Shown piece by piece: positions 1-10,500 of a stretch of DNA of 64,000 nucleotides (position 1 is its first letter; the number at the start of each line of letters is the position of its first letter). The stretch lies in contig NZ_JBJHDO010000009.1 in NCBI RefSeq assembly GCF_050958605.1, positions 234,370 to 298,369 on the forward strand, read 5' to 3'. The DNA comes from G016756615 sp050958605 (GTDB taxonomy: Bacteria > Pseudomonadota > Alphaproteobacteria > Rhizobiales > Rhizobiaceae). The notes under the pieces were generated by a model that had not been told where the DNA came from, made no database searches, and saw only the letters and a list, made by a program, of their open reading frames with translations. A program made the translations under genes and the position numbers.

Positions 1-1
1 T

Positions 2-3000
2 AGCCATTTCAGGCTCAACTTCCTCGACGGGAGCCCGTTGCCGAATCTGCTCGTGCCGGAAGTCCACTGGAACACCCCCGATGGCTTCCTGTGGCTGGGC
101 GCGCCGACGATGTCGGGCGAATTCGCCTGGCTCGACCTGGGCGGCACCACCGTCCATGCGCGGCGCGACTATGACCTGGTCGACGTGCGTTTCCGCTTCT
201 CCGACTTCGTCCTCGGCTTTTCCGTCTATACGGACGAGAGCGGGTCGCCGATCGGGATCGGGCGGTCGCTGCGTCCTTCGACGCCCGATGCCCGTCAGAT
301 CGTCGTCCGGAAGCAACTGCAGGAGCCCGGTGAGGTCGACGACGGCACGCTCGACGCCGGCGACGTGATCGTAGACCGCCGGCCCGTACTGGCGGTGGAG
401 TTCCCACCGCAGCATGTGATGGAGGAAGCGTTCTATCGCCAGGAACTGGGGCCTCTTCCCGATATCGACTGGCCGAAGGACGAGGGGGACCTGGAATCCT
501 TCCTCGAGAAGCTGAGACTGGAACCTGACCCGGCCAAGCGGGCCAAGGCTCGCATGACCATCGGTAAGGCGAAGGAGGCATCGGAGCAGGCGGATCAACC
601 CAAACCGTTCGCCAGCCTGCGGGCCGAACTGGCAAAGAACTTGGATTTGCCGGTAGACCAGCAGCAGTATTTCGGCCCCTATGCCATGTCGCCGGAAGCC
701 ATCACGGCTGCGCGCGCTTGGCAGACGCGGGAGAGCGAGGCTCTGCTCAAGCCGATCGTCGCCAGGATGCTTGCCGAGGCTGCCAAGAATCCGCCACCCA
801 ACGCGGCTGCCGGTGAGCTCGGCGACGTGCTCCTGGCCGAGGCCGACGCCGAGAAGATCTACCCGCTCTATAAGCTGTGGCGAGACGCGTTTCGCGCATA
901 TGTCATTGAGACCCGCGGGAGCCCCTCAGACGGCATAACCGACGCGCCAGGCGCGACGTTCGCGGAATACGTCAACCGGCTGCGCCACAATGTTTTGCCG
1001 GCTTACCTGCCGTCAGAGGATCTCGAGAGGCAGTTCACCTCCGCGTTTCTCAAGCAGATATCGGGTCGCGAACCTTACGATAGGTTGGCAATGGCAAGGC
1101 TTTCGGGCCGAAGCCTGTTGTCCTTCCGGGTGAATTTCGAAGCCGCTCCCGGGGATTCCCTCGAAGTCAACGGCCTGCCCGGCCACGCGACGGACAGTCC
1201 CATCGCGCCGGGCCCCGGCGTGCAGCGCTTCGGCACGATGCCGTTCACCTTCGCCGCGCTGACCGACTGGTCCCGACACGAACCCCACGTCACCCAGAGG
1301 GCGCGCAAACTGTACGAGCCGCTTGCCTCGGGAGCCATACCTCCCGCGGCCGGGCGGGTGGCAAGCGTCGACGATCACGCTGTCCTTGTGCAGCAAGGCT
1401 TCGAACGCGGCCAGAAATCGTCCGAGGCGCATCTCGGGCAGGTTCGTGCGAACTTGTCGAAACGCCCGAAAGGACTGGAGACGCGGATCGAAATCCCCGC
1501 GCGCCTGATCCTTTCGACCGCGCAGAATGCGATCTGGCAGGCGCCGCGAAAGGTGAGCCGCGATGCGGCGGAAGTTAGCGAGCCCGAGGTCTTCGACACC
1601 GACCCGCCCACTCCCGGCAACGGTTATGAGGCCTACGAGCCGCTGTGGACGACGCGTCTCATAACGGAAGACGCCGAGCCCGGCCTCAGGGCTGTCTGGT
1701 CGCCGGACATGCGGCCCGAGGCCATCGGTCCCTTCCCGGAGGGCGTTGTCCTCAGGATCGCCGGTCCGCCGCCGCGCGGCCCGTGGTCGCCGTGGATCCT
1801 GCGGCGCGAACACGTGGACGGTGTCCGGGCCAGTCCGTTGACGATTTGGAAGATCGAGCAGGCGCAGAAGCCGACCGACGCCAACGCCCCGCCACCTCCC
1901 ACCTACACCGACGAGGATGTGTGCCTGCTTGAGCGAAATCCGACGTCGAGTATGTTCCAGCGCATCTGCGAGATTTTCAGGCTCCGCGCCAACTACAACA
2001 AGCAGGCGGACCTGCACACCTTCCGCACCTCCCTCGATGCCTACGACCGGCACGAGCTGGTGCTCCTGTCTTCCGCCTACGGCCTTCCGGCCACCGGCCG
2101 GCGCCGCCAGATCGGGCCCCTCGACACCGATTTCGGCGATCTGGTCGAGAAGTCGGGTCAGTTCGAGCCGGGTGAGGACTTTGTTCTCACGGATGTGACG
2201 TCGGATCTGGCTTACTACCGGCCCAAGCCGCTGGATGTCAGCGAGCTGTCGCTGAGCGCGCTGGGCGGCTTCCTCAACCATGACACCAACTTCCTGCCGC
2301 AGGCGCCGGCAGTCACCTATGACGGGAGGTCGCTCTTCGACGGTCTGTCGATCGAGCGCTGGCAGCATCTGATCGTGCTCGGGCGCGACGTGCTCGCCAC
2401 CGTCGTCTACTCCGGCTACCTGTACCCGCTTGGCCACAAGGCTTCGCTGGTCAAGATCACCGAGCGCATTTTCGTGCGCATGAAGGGCGACGGCGTCCAG
2501 GACAAGGATTTCGGCGTCAAGGCAGTGCTGCGCCAGCGCATGTTCATCCGCGTTTCCTCTCCGACCAAGAAGTACCCGGCGGTGGGCCAGCCCAACAAGG
2601 GGCGGCAGTGGTGCGCCGAGGACGTGACCATGCTCACGCGCGAGTCGCCTGACATCGTCGACCCCACCCTGGAGCTCGACACCTCGCAGTCCCGCCAGAG
2701 CCTGAGCGGCAGGATCTTCCTCGACAACCGGCCGGGCCTGGCGTTCTGGCCGCAGACGGCGACCACAGAGGAGGCGCGCTTCCGTTTCGAGTTCACGCTC
2801 GACGGCCGCCGCACGAAGATGCCGCTGATCTTCGTCGACAGGATCGCTGCAAAGGACAAGGCCGCCCTCGACGCGCTGCTGAAATACTACAGGGCGCTGG
2901 ACGAGGACACATGGCGGACTGCACAGCTAAACGGCCAGACGCTTCGCTTCGCTGAACCCGTCAAGGAGGGCGACACGTCCTTCGCAGTGGACAGCATCGT

Positions 3001-6000
3001 CTTCGATGTCGACGGACGTGCCAGCAACGACGGCGAGAGCTGGGAGGGACGCAACGACCTAAGGAACAACACGGGCGTCTTGGAGGGTGCCGATCAGCCG
3101 CCGTTCTACCCGGCCATGTCGTCGGCCAGGATCCACATCGAGCAGGCCGAATGCATGTCCGGCGTTGCAATGGGCGCGGCACGCGTGCGCTTCGACGGCA
3201 GCTACGTGCTCCGCGGTTTGCCGCGGCGCCGGGAGGAAGCCCAGGCACCGTCCGGTCAGGAGGCGGACATCCTGGCCGGCAATGCGGCGGAGGTCTTTCT
3301 TTACGTAGACATGGCCGCACCGCCCAAGATGAGCATGGGGCCGAACGGTAACCAGTCCGGCGGCGTCGGCCGGCCGAACATGGATATCGTCGCGCTCAGC
3401 CGCTCGAAGGGCATCCTGGGAGCGCAGCCCGGCCAGGCCATCTACCGCGGCAAGCCCTCCGAGACCGCCAAGCCGTATTCGGCCTCGCCGATGCTGTTGT
3501 CCGTGGCCAACCACTTCTCCCTGCCGGCGCCGCAACCGCAGCCGCCCGGCGACGGTCCGCCCCCCGTCCCGCCGGCCGACGAAGGGACGGTCTCGAAGGT
3601 CTTCGAAAGCTTCTTCAGCGTCGACGCCAAGCTGCTCGGCGTCATCTCCTTCCAGTCGCTCATGAAGCTGCTCAAGCTTGTCGGCGGCGTCGATGCCATG
3701 CCGGCGCTGAAAGAGGTGGTCGACTACGGCTCGCAGGCCCTGGCCAACCTCCAGCAGGGTGCCGCGGGCGCGATCGAGCTGCTGCACAGCGAGATACTGG
3801 CGCCCTTGCTGCAACTCGTTCGCACCGCCCGCAAGGAATGGTCGAAACTCGACCGTTCCCAGACCGGAGCGCAGGAAAGCGTCATCGGCGAGTTCCAGGG
3901 GGTCCTGCCCAGCCTCAAAGCGACCTCGCTGCGCAAGCTCTATCCCGAGATCGACCACGGACTGAGCAAGCTCGAGACGGCGCTGCTCGAGGCGATGGGC
4001 GAAAAGGACCCCATCCTCATCCTCGAGCGGCTGGCGGCCGTGCACGAAGCAGGCCGGCAATTCATGCGCGAGCTGGGCCGCCTGGCGGCGAACCCGGTCG
4101 AGCGCATCGAGCAGGCGGCCCGCGGCCAGTTCGACACGGTGGCCGGCGACATCGAAGCTCAGATCAGGGTCTACGAGACGGCGGCGACGGATTTCGTCTC
4201 GGCCCTCCAGGCGACCAAGGAAGACATCGCACGCGAACTGCTGATCTATCTGGCCGACGAGCTGCCCTGGTACGAGATCGAGGCCCTGATTGCCATCTCG
4301 AAGAGCGGCGAAGAAATATACGAGCTCTCGACGAAAGCGCTCAAGGAGCTGCGCGCCGTCGACGTCGATCTGAAGGATATCGTGTCTCGCCTTGCGAGCG
4401 GAGGGATCGACCCGCGCGCCGCACTTGCGGAAATCGCCGCGAAGTTCCTCGATGGCGCGATCAAGAGGGCGGAGGAGGTCGAAGCAGGCCTGCGCAATCC
4501 GTCGCTGGCCCAGCAGTTCCTGGACTTGTTCAGCACGCACTCCGCGCAGAACCGGGAGATCGTCGCCTCCGCCGTCGCCGCCTATCGCCTGCGTCTGGTT
4601 GTCGCCAAGGCGCAGATCGCCAAATGGATCGACCAGGTGCCATCCACCCCGGAATGGGCGATCTGGGTGGCGCGGATCCGCGCCATCGTCCAGCTCATTG
4701 AGCTGCTGCGCGAGTTAGTGAAGGCGGCGGAAGCGGAACGGCCGGAGCGTGTCTTCGCCCTGCTCGTCCAGCTCGGCCGCGACTATCTCAACATCGACCT
4801 CCTCGCCTTCAGGGCGGAGATCGAGAACGAGATCGCCTTGCGGGAGGCGCAGCTGCGCGTTTGGGTGGAGGCGATCCTGGCCCGCCTCGTCCAGGTCGCG
4901 GCCGGGACCGCTGCCGCAAACACCCAGATCAACCCGGAGCTGCCCGCGACCGTGACAGCTGCCTGCGTCGCGCAGCTTCCGGTCAACGACAAGCAGCAGG
5001 CGGAGGCCGTTGCGGCTATCATCGACGGCCTGTCGCCACAGCACTTCCTTGAAGGTTTCGCCATCACCACGCGCGATACCTTTGACCTCGCGACCGACCT
5101 CACCGAGGCGCAGAGCAAGCTGCCGGCCGATATCAGCGCCAAGCCGGTTCGCGACGCCATCACCGATTTCCAAAAGGCCCTGCCTGCGTATCGACGGCTT
5201 TTCTGCGAGGTCGTCGCCGTGGTGGGGCATGCGCAGGCGGCGCACCGTGAGTTGACCGCGCTCTCGAAGGGTACGGGAACGCCGCCGGTCATGACGCCGG
5301 GCGACATGTTGAAAGTGGCCGATCGGCTGCGCGTGCTTGCCGGGGAGGTCGAGAAAGGGCTGGGCCGGATCCGAAATGAAGCGAAAAGCCTGCTCGACCT
5401 GCTGGACAACCACCTCGGCGTCATCATTCTGGCGGCTGCCGGCGGCGCCTTCGCCGCGGCCTTCGGTAACGATCTGAAGGCAAAGCTGAACCAATGGGAC
5501 AAGGGCGCCGCCGCGGCGCTGCGGATTGCGCTCAACACGCTGTTCCGGTGGACGAAGGTGGTGGCGAGCGTCGGCGTTCCCGAGGTGGGCCAACTTCTCG
5601 ATCTCGCCGCGAGGATCGTCCGCGAACGGATCCCGGATGTTCTGAGGACGGAGCGCGACGCGCTGGAGGCCGCACTGGAAAAGGTCGACGACGAATGCCG
5701 TGAACTGGCGGCGAAGATCTCGACGCTTACCCTGCCGCCCGCGCCCGCCGACGAAACCGTCAAGCAGCTGCTCGCCACGACGGTCCAGGACACCACCACG
5801 ACGGTGCAGCAACTGTTCGAGGACGGCAAGGAGATTGCCCGGACCGACCGGATCGAAAAAGCGCTGCAGGATGTCTCGGCAACATACGCTGCCCTCGTAG
5901 GCCGCGCCAAGGGATTGCCCGAGAGCCTTGCAGGTCAAGCGCTCGACGCACCGGTGGAACAGCTCTTCAAGGGCATCCAGAGCGCCTACAAGGAGATCCT

Positions 6001-7531
6001 TCGTGTCCGCGACGACCTCGTGCGGACCGCCCATGACTATCGGGTCGCGGGTCCGGTCGTACAGCGGGCGCTGACCGTCGAGCCCTTCGTCAGCCCGTGC
6101 AACGACTTCAACACGAACTGCGACAAGCTCGCGCGCGAGAAAGCCGCGGTCGACAGCCTGCTAATGCCGGCCGCCGCGCCGAACATCGTCTCGACCAAGC
6201 GCGCCGAGCTGCAGGCCTTCCTCGATTCCATCTCGGACGGCCGTTCCGCCGTCGAGCAGATCTTCGACAACATACAGGAGATCTGGGCCGACATCTCGCG
6301 CGGCGAGCTCTCCTCGCTCGTCGACATCGCGGCCCTGCGCGACCAGGTCGAGGAGCTGATTTCCGAGCTGGTGCCGATGAAGCGGACTCTGAGCTATTCG
6401 CTCGGGTTCGACTTCGATGCCGACAAGATCGCCAGGACGACCGGCGGCGTCTTCACGCCGAAGCCGCCGAGCAGGTTCGAGCTTGCCATGACGGCCACGA
6501 TCGGCCTGGTGAACGTCAAGGCCGACATGAACGCCAAAGGTCGCATCGGGCCGTTCGACGTCAAGTTGATCGGCAGCGTCTTCAACGCGGTCACGCTGAT
6601 CTTCGACGGCGTCGACTTCGGCTTCGAACTGGGCGGGTCGCCGCGCTTCGACGTCCACTACCGCGATTTCAAGATCGGCGAGAAACTCGAATTCGTGAAA
6701 AAGCTGCAGTCCTACATGACGCCGTCTAAGGATGGCAGCGGCTTCTTCATCGAGCCCATGCGCGGCCGGCCCGGGATCCTGGCCGGATACGGAATCAATC
6801 TCGGCACCATTCAGCTAGGCGGCGTCGCCTTCTCCAACGTCCTGCTCAATGCAGCGGCGGAACTGCCCTTCGACGGCGAAGCGGCGATGTTCCGCTTCGC
6901 GCTGGGCCGCGCCATGGCGCCGTTCCTGATCTCGGTGCCGCCCTGCTATGGCGGCGGCGGCTTCGTGGCGATCTATGCCGACTGCCAGGGCTTCCGCGGG
7001 ATCGAGGCGTCGTTCGAATTCGGCGGCGTCGCCAATTACTCGACCGGCCCGCTGGTCGCCCAAGGCCGCCTCACGAGCGGCTTCTACATCCGCTCGTTGA
7101 AAGTGGAATCGGAGGGCAAGCGCCGCACCTTGACCGACATCTACGGCACCTTCTTTGTCGGCGGCGAGGCCAGCATCTGGATCTTCAGCTTCTACGCTTC
7201 GCTCTATGTCCGGCTGGGCATGAAGTCGGGCGGCGAGATGGAGGGGGAGGCGACCTTCACGTTCTCCTTCTCGATGGGCATCGTAGACTACGACTTTCAG
7301 GTCTCGGTCAGTCACAAGCGCGAGGCGTTCGGCGGCGGCGGTACCAATTCGATCGGCGCGTCTTCCGGCCGCTCGAACGGCGTCGACCGTTCGGTCATCA
7401 CGCGAAGCATCAAGGCGGGATCGGCGCTGCCTGCCAAGGCGACGGCACCGAACGTCGAGGCGGACACGACGCCGTTCGGCGAGACGACGGTTGCCGACTA
7501 TCTCGCATATTTCGACCCCGAACTGCTCTAG
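2..7531 (+). CDS. Giant uncharacterised protein, 5' end outside the window
   Basis: The reading frame is open from the first codon in the window, so the gene starts upstream; a TTG at 38 is only an internal codon. At least 2,509 residues are visible. I recognise no catalytic family. The part up to about nt 3520 is mixed and beta-rich, and is followed by a Pro-rich linker (nt 3524-3590). From nt 3600 to 6400 comes a very long, charged, Leu/Ala/Glu-rich, mostly helical and probably coiled-coil stretch. The last 300 residues (nt 6400-7330) are rich in Gly and aromatic residues with alternating hydrophobic patterns, suggesting a beta-sheet domain. The stop lies 15 bases before the next giant gene, so the two are cotranscribed. 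Whether a signal peptide exists cannot be seen. A structural or surface role is inference only. Confidence 0.85.
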   Translation, partial: SHFRLNFLDGSPLPNLLVPEVHWNTPDGFLWLGAPTMSGEFAWLDLGGTTVHARRDYDLVDVRFRFSDFVLGFSVYTDESGSPIGIGRSLRPSTPDARQIVVRKQLQEPGEVDDGTLDAGDVIVDRRPVLAVEFPPQHVMEEAFYRQELGPLPDIDWPKDEGDLESFLEKLRLEPDPAKRAKARMTIGKAKEASEQADQPKPFASLRAELAKNLDLPVDQQQYFGPYAMSPEAITAARAWQTRESEALLKPIVARMLAEAAKNPPPNAAAGELGDVLLAEADAEKIYPLYKLWRDAFRAYVIETRGSPSDGITDAPGATFAEYVNRLRHNVLPAYLPSEDLERQFTSAFLKQISGREPYDRLAMARLSGRSLLSFRVNFEAAPGDSLEVNGLPGHATDSPIAPGPGVQRFGTMPFTFAALTDWSRHEPHVTQRARKLYEPLASGAIPPAAGRVASVDDHAVLVQQGFERGQKSSEAHLGQVRANLSKRPKGLETRIEIPARLILSTAQNAIWQAPRKVSRDAAEVSEPEVFDTDPPTPGNGYEAYEPLWTTRLITEDAEPGLRAVWSPDMRPEAIGPFPEGVVLRIAGPPPRGPWSPWILRREHVDGVRASPLTIWKIEQAQKPTDANAPPPPTYTDEDVCLLERNPTSSMFQRICEIFRLRANYNKQADLHTFRTSLDAYDRHELVLLSSAYGLPATGRRRQIGPLDTDFGDLVEKSGQFEPGEDFVLTDVTSDLAYYRPKPLDVSELSLSALGGFLNHDTNFLPQAPAVTYDGRSLFDGLSIERWQHLIVLGRDVLATVVYSGYLYPLGHKASLVKITERIFVRMKGDGVQDKDFGVKAVLRQRMFIRVSSPTKKYPAVGQPNKGRQWCAEDVTMLTRESPDIVDPTLELDTSQSRQSLSGRIFLDNRPGLAFWPQTATTEEARFRFEFTLDGRRTKMPLIFVDRIAAKDKAALDALLKYYRALDEDTWRTAQLNGQTLRFAEPVKEGDTSFAVDSIVFDVDGRASNDGESWEGRNDLRNNTGVLEGADQPPFYPAMSSARIHIEQAECMSGVAMGAARVRFDGSYVLRGLPRRREEAQAPSGQEADILAGNAAEVFLYVDMAAPPKMSMGPNGNQSGGVGRPNMDIVALSRSKGILGAQPGQAIYRGKPSETAKPYSASPMLLSVANHFSLPAPQPQPPGDGPPPVPPADEGTVSKVFESFFSVDAKLLGVISFQSLMKLLKLVGGVDAMPALKEVVDYGSQALANLQQGAAGAIELLHSEILAPLLQLVRTARKEWSKLDRSQTGAQESVIGEFQGVLPSLKATSLRKLYPEIDHGLSKLETALLEAMGEKDPILILERLAAVHEAGRQFMRELGRLAANPVERIEQAARGQFDTVAGDIEAQIRVYETAATDFVSALQATKEDIARELLIYLADELPWYEIEALIAISKSGEEIYELSTKALKELRAVDVDLKDIVSRLASGGIDPRAALAEIAAKFLDGAIKRAEEVEAGLRNPSLAQQFLDLFSTHSAQNREIVASAVAAYRLRLVVAKAQIAKWIDQVPSTPEWAIWVARIRAIVQLIELLRELVKAAEAERPERVFALLVQLGRDYLNIDLLAFRAEIENEIALREAQLRVWVEAILARLVQVAAGTAAANTQINPELPATVTAACVAQLPVNDKQQAEAVAAIIDGLSPQHFLEGFAITTRDTFDLATDLTEAQSKLPADISAKPVRDAITDFQKALPAYRRLFCEVVAVVGHAQAAHRELTALSKGTGTPPVMTPGDMLKVADRLRVLAGEVEKGLGRIRNEAKSLLDLLDNHLGVIILAAAGGAFAAAFGNDLKAKLNQWDKGAAAALRIALNTLFRWTKVVASVGVPEVGQLLDLAARIVRERIPDVLRTERDALEAALEKVDDECRELAAKISTLTLPPAPADETVKQLLATTVQDTTTTVQQLFEDGKEIARTDRIEKALQDVSATYAALVGRAKGLPESLAGQALDAPVEQLFKGIQSAYKEILRVRDDLVRTAHDYRVAGPVVQRALTVEPFVSPCNDFNTNCDKLAREKAAVDSLLMPAAAPNIVSTKRAELQAFLDSISDGRSAVEQIFDNIQEIWADISRGELSSLVDIAALRDQVEELISELVPMKRTLSYSLGFDFDADKIARTTGGVFTPKPPSRFELAMTATIGLVNVKADMNAKGRIGPFDVKLIGSVFNAVTLIFDGVDFGFELGGSPRFDVHYRDFKIGEKLEFVKKLQSYMTPSKDGSGFFIEPMRGRPGILAGYGINLGTIQLGGVAFSNVLLNAAAELPFDGEAAMFRFALGRAMAPFLISVPPCYGGGGFVAIYADCQGFRGIEASFEFGGVANYSTGPLVAQGRLTSGFYIRSLKVESEGKRRTLTDIYGTFFVGGEASIWIFSFYASLYVRLGMKSGGEMEGEATFTFSFSMGIVDYDFQVSVSHKREAFGGGGTNSIGASSGRSNGVDRSVITRSIKAGSALPAKATAPNVEADTTPFGETTVADYLAYFDPELL

Positions 7532-7546
7532 ACGGAAGACACGCAC

Positions 7547-10500
7547 ATGACCACCGCCATTCCTCGAGTCAAGCCCGTGCTGAGACTGGTGCCCAACGGA
7601 ATCGTTGACGGGCGATTGCGCATGACGCTGATCGCGACGCCCGTCGCTGACGACAACGGCTTCTCGTTCCGCGCATGGCCGAGCATGGTCAGGGGCCATA
7701 TCTTCAAAATCCTCAAATCCGACTCCGATTCAGAAAGCGAGCCCTTCGAAGGGGTAATGATCCGCGTGGCGGCGCAACCCTCTGTAGCGGTAAGCGTTGA
7801 GGTGAAGGCCAGACTATTGCAGGGCAGCCTCCCGGCCGGACTGGACGATGCTTGGGCAAAGATCGTTCCGCCGAACGAGGACGAACTTTGGGGGAAGCTG
7901 CTGGAAACCATACACCGGTCGCTGGCGTCACAGATGTTCGTGAACGGTCTGGGCAAGGAGCCGAGCCCATCGGATGCGGGGAAGCCCCAAGCCGACGGTT
8001 CGTATAGGCCCCAGGAAGCACTCGAGCCTGGCCAGCAGTTGACCCTCAGGGCGGTCATGCCGGTCAAGCATGGGGACCTGGCGCTTCTTCTAGAGTTTGA
8101 GCGGGCAAAGCGCGTATACGATCTCGTCGACGGCCGGACCCCTCCCCGGCAGCCGCGAATGGCCGCCGCATTCAGCGCAAGCGACGATGACGACGGTGTT
8201 ATCCTGAGAACGGTCAAAGAAAAGGTCGCGAAGGACACTCAAACCGGCGATCAGCTCAACGAGTTAGTGGCGGCCAAGAAGCTTGCGGAGCTGCAGCAGG
8301 CCTTCGATGCGCTTCGCGCGGAGCGGGCGGATTCCGCCGCCGGCGCCTGCAAGGAACTCCGCAAGCCCGATCTGAGGGACCTCGCTGCGCAGGACGAGAC
8401 TCGCCAGACGGCGCTTGCGAGCCACACTGCGGCGACTTGGGAGCAGGCGGCATCGGATCAGACAAACACCCTGCTTGATGGCGCCGTGCAAGTCTACCAC
8501 GCGCTTGTGTCGTCGCCCGCCTGGTCGCGCTTTTTCGGCTTCGCATTCGACATCCAACTCGACGAGGAAGGGCTGAAGGCGCCCTGGATCTCGGCCGGCG
8601 AATTTCCGGTGAAATTCAAGTTCAATGGGCAGGACCAGTCCATGGGCAGGGCCTGGAGCGCCGTAGACGATGACGGTTGGCCGCGACCCGACAAAAAGCG
8701 GGGCAATCTCGAGAAAGGCCTGTTCCTGATGGGCGCCGATTGCGTGCCCGGCGACGCTCTGCCGCGCTATGACCTGATTACCCTGGACGTGCGACATGCG
8801 ACCGAAGCGGTGGTGCGCCCGCTTGCTGGTCCGAGCGCCGATGAACGCGGCTTCCAGACCGCGGGTATGACGCTGATCGACCGCCGCCGCGCCGAAGACG
8901 TGCGCGCCCAGGTCCGTCGGACGTCTGACGAGAAGGACAAGCAGGAGATCGAGCTTTACGCGCAGGACGTGGTTGTCGGCCGCCGCCTCGATGCCGGCAC
9001 GAAGACCGACGATGGAATGGTCTGGCGCGCCCTAGGCAGCAAGATCGTGACCTACGGACTTCGGCGAGACGACGCGAAAGGGCCTGACGATTTTGAGGTG
9101 ATCCCGAGTTCCATGGCAGACTCCGTTCTTCAACCGAAGGGCGCTTCCGGAACCCGCACGCTTGAAGAGGCGGTCGTCAGCCCGTCAGCGCGGCTGGCCC
9201 CAACACCCGGCGGCAGCGTCACCGACAAGGACGTCTTCGTCGATGAGGCGTTCGCCACTTGGACCGGTGCACCCATGGGCGTCAACACCGCGCCGAGAGT
9301 GGGATCGGACGATCCCGTGCTCCTCCCGTTCCTGCAGCGACACTCCCTGCCGGCGGCGGGAGCTAGGCCCGAAGCTTTGGCGCCGCCGCTGCGCTACGGA
9401 CGCAGCTACCGGTTCGGCATGCGCGCGGTGTTCCTGGGCGGTCGGTCGCGAAGCATCGAGGATGCCGCCAGACTCTACGAGAACAAGACGCAAGCCTACA
9501 CCTATCCGCGCGATCCGAGCGACAACGCGCAGATGCCCATGCGGAGGTTCCTGCGGCAGGAGGCGATCGGCGCGCCGACCGTCCTCCTGCCCGGGTCGGT
9601 CCTCCGGGCGAAGATCGATGAGATGGACTTCGGCACAGTGCAGTCTGTGGTGCTGCGCAGCCTGCCGGCAGGATATGTCGCACCGGGGGAGCTGCCGGCG
9701 AAGGTGAAGGGTAGGCCTTATGTCCCGGCGAAGGAACGCGTCACCTCCGACGAAATTATTCGGATATTGGCGCCGCCGCAGGCAGCTTTGGACATGCTTC
9801 TGCGCGCCAGCGTCTTCGATGACGCCGAGAGCCGCGGCGACGTCGCGCTCGGCGGGTTGCGCAACATTGCGTTCGGCATCGCCGAGCCTCTGGTGAAGTC
9901 GAAGGATGCCATCACCGGTCAGGGCGGCTTCCCGATCGCGCTGATCGACGAGCAGCGCGCCTTCGGCCAGAACCCGACAAGGCGCAAGCTGGCTCCGGGC
10001 TGGAGCGTTCCGCCGGTCGAGGACCGTCCGGCCGTCAGGGGCGCGGCGATCTTCATCGGCCGCAAGGCGTTCGAGAATTTCGGCGGGCCGCCTCTGATGT
10101 CCCGGCCCTACTATCCAGATCCGCATGCGCGCGTCCTGGTGCTGAGGCTGCGCCGCCGCACCGACGGTGCCTATGTCGGTCCGGCGTCGAAAGTGTCGGT
10201 CTATGACGCGGTGTCGCAATATCCCCATGCGATGCCGACAGTCGTGGTAATCAAGAAAGCCCCCAGCGATTCGGCCCAGGCCGCGATCGGCCCGGCCACG
10301 GCGATCCGGACCGATGGCGTGACGTTCACAGGCAAAACTGGGCAGCGGGCGCAGCGTGTCGAGGTGACCTTGGCGCGCGGCGACGACTTCGATCTGGAAG
10401 CCTTCTACCTGCCGGGCGAAGACGACAGCACCCTCGCCACGCACTTCGCCCTAACTGAGATGGTCGGGGCCTACAAGCTGGCCCTCGAGCGCGCCGGCAG

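Noticed and set aside
1013..4540. Long minus-strand frames under the first giant gene
   Set aside because: They are antisense shadows of a high-GC gene, with Arg/Gly/Asp-rich composition and no start signals; the plus-strand frame is continuous and tightly coupled to the next gene.
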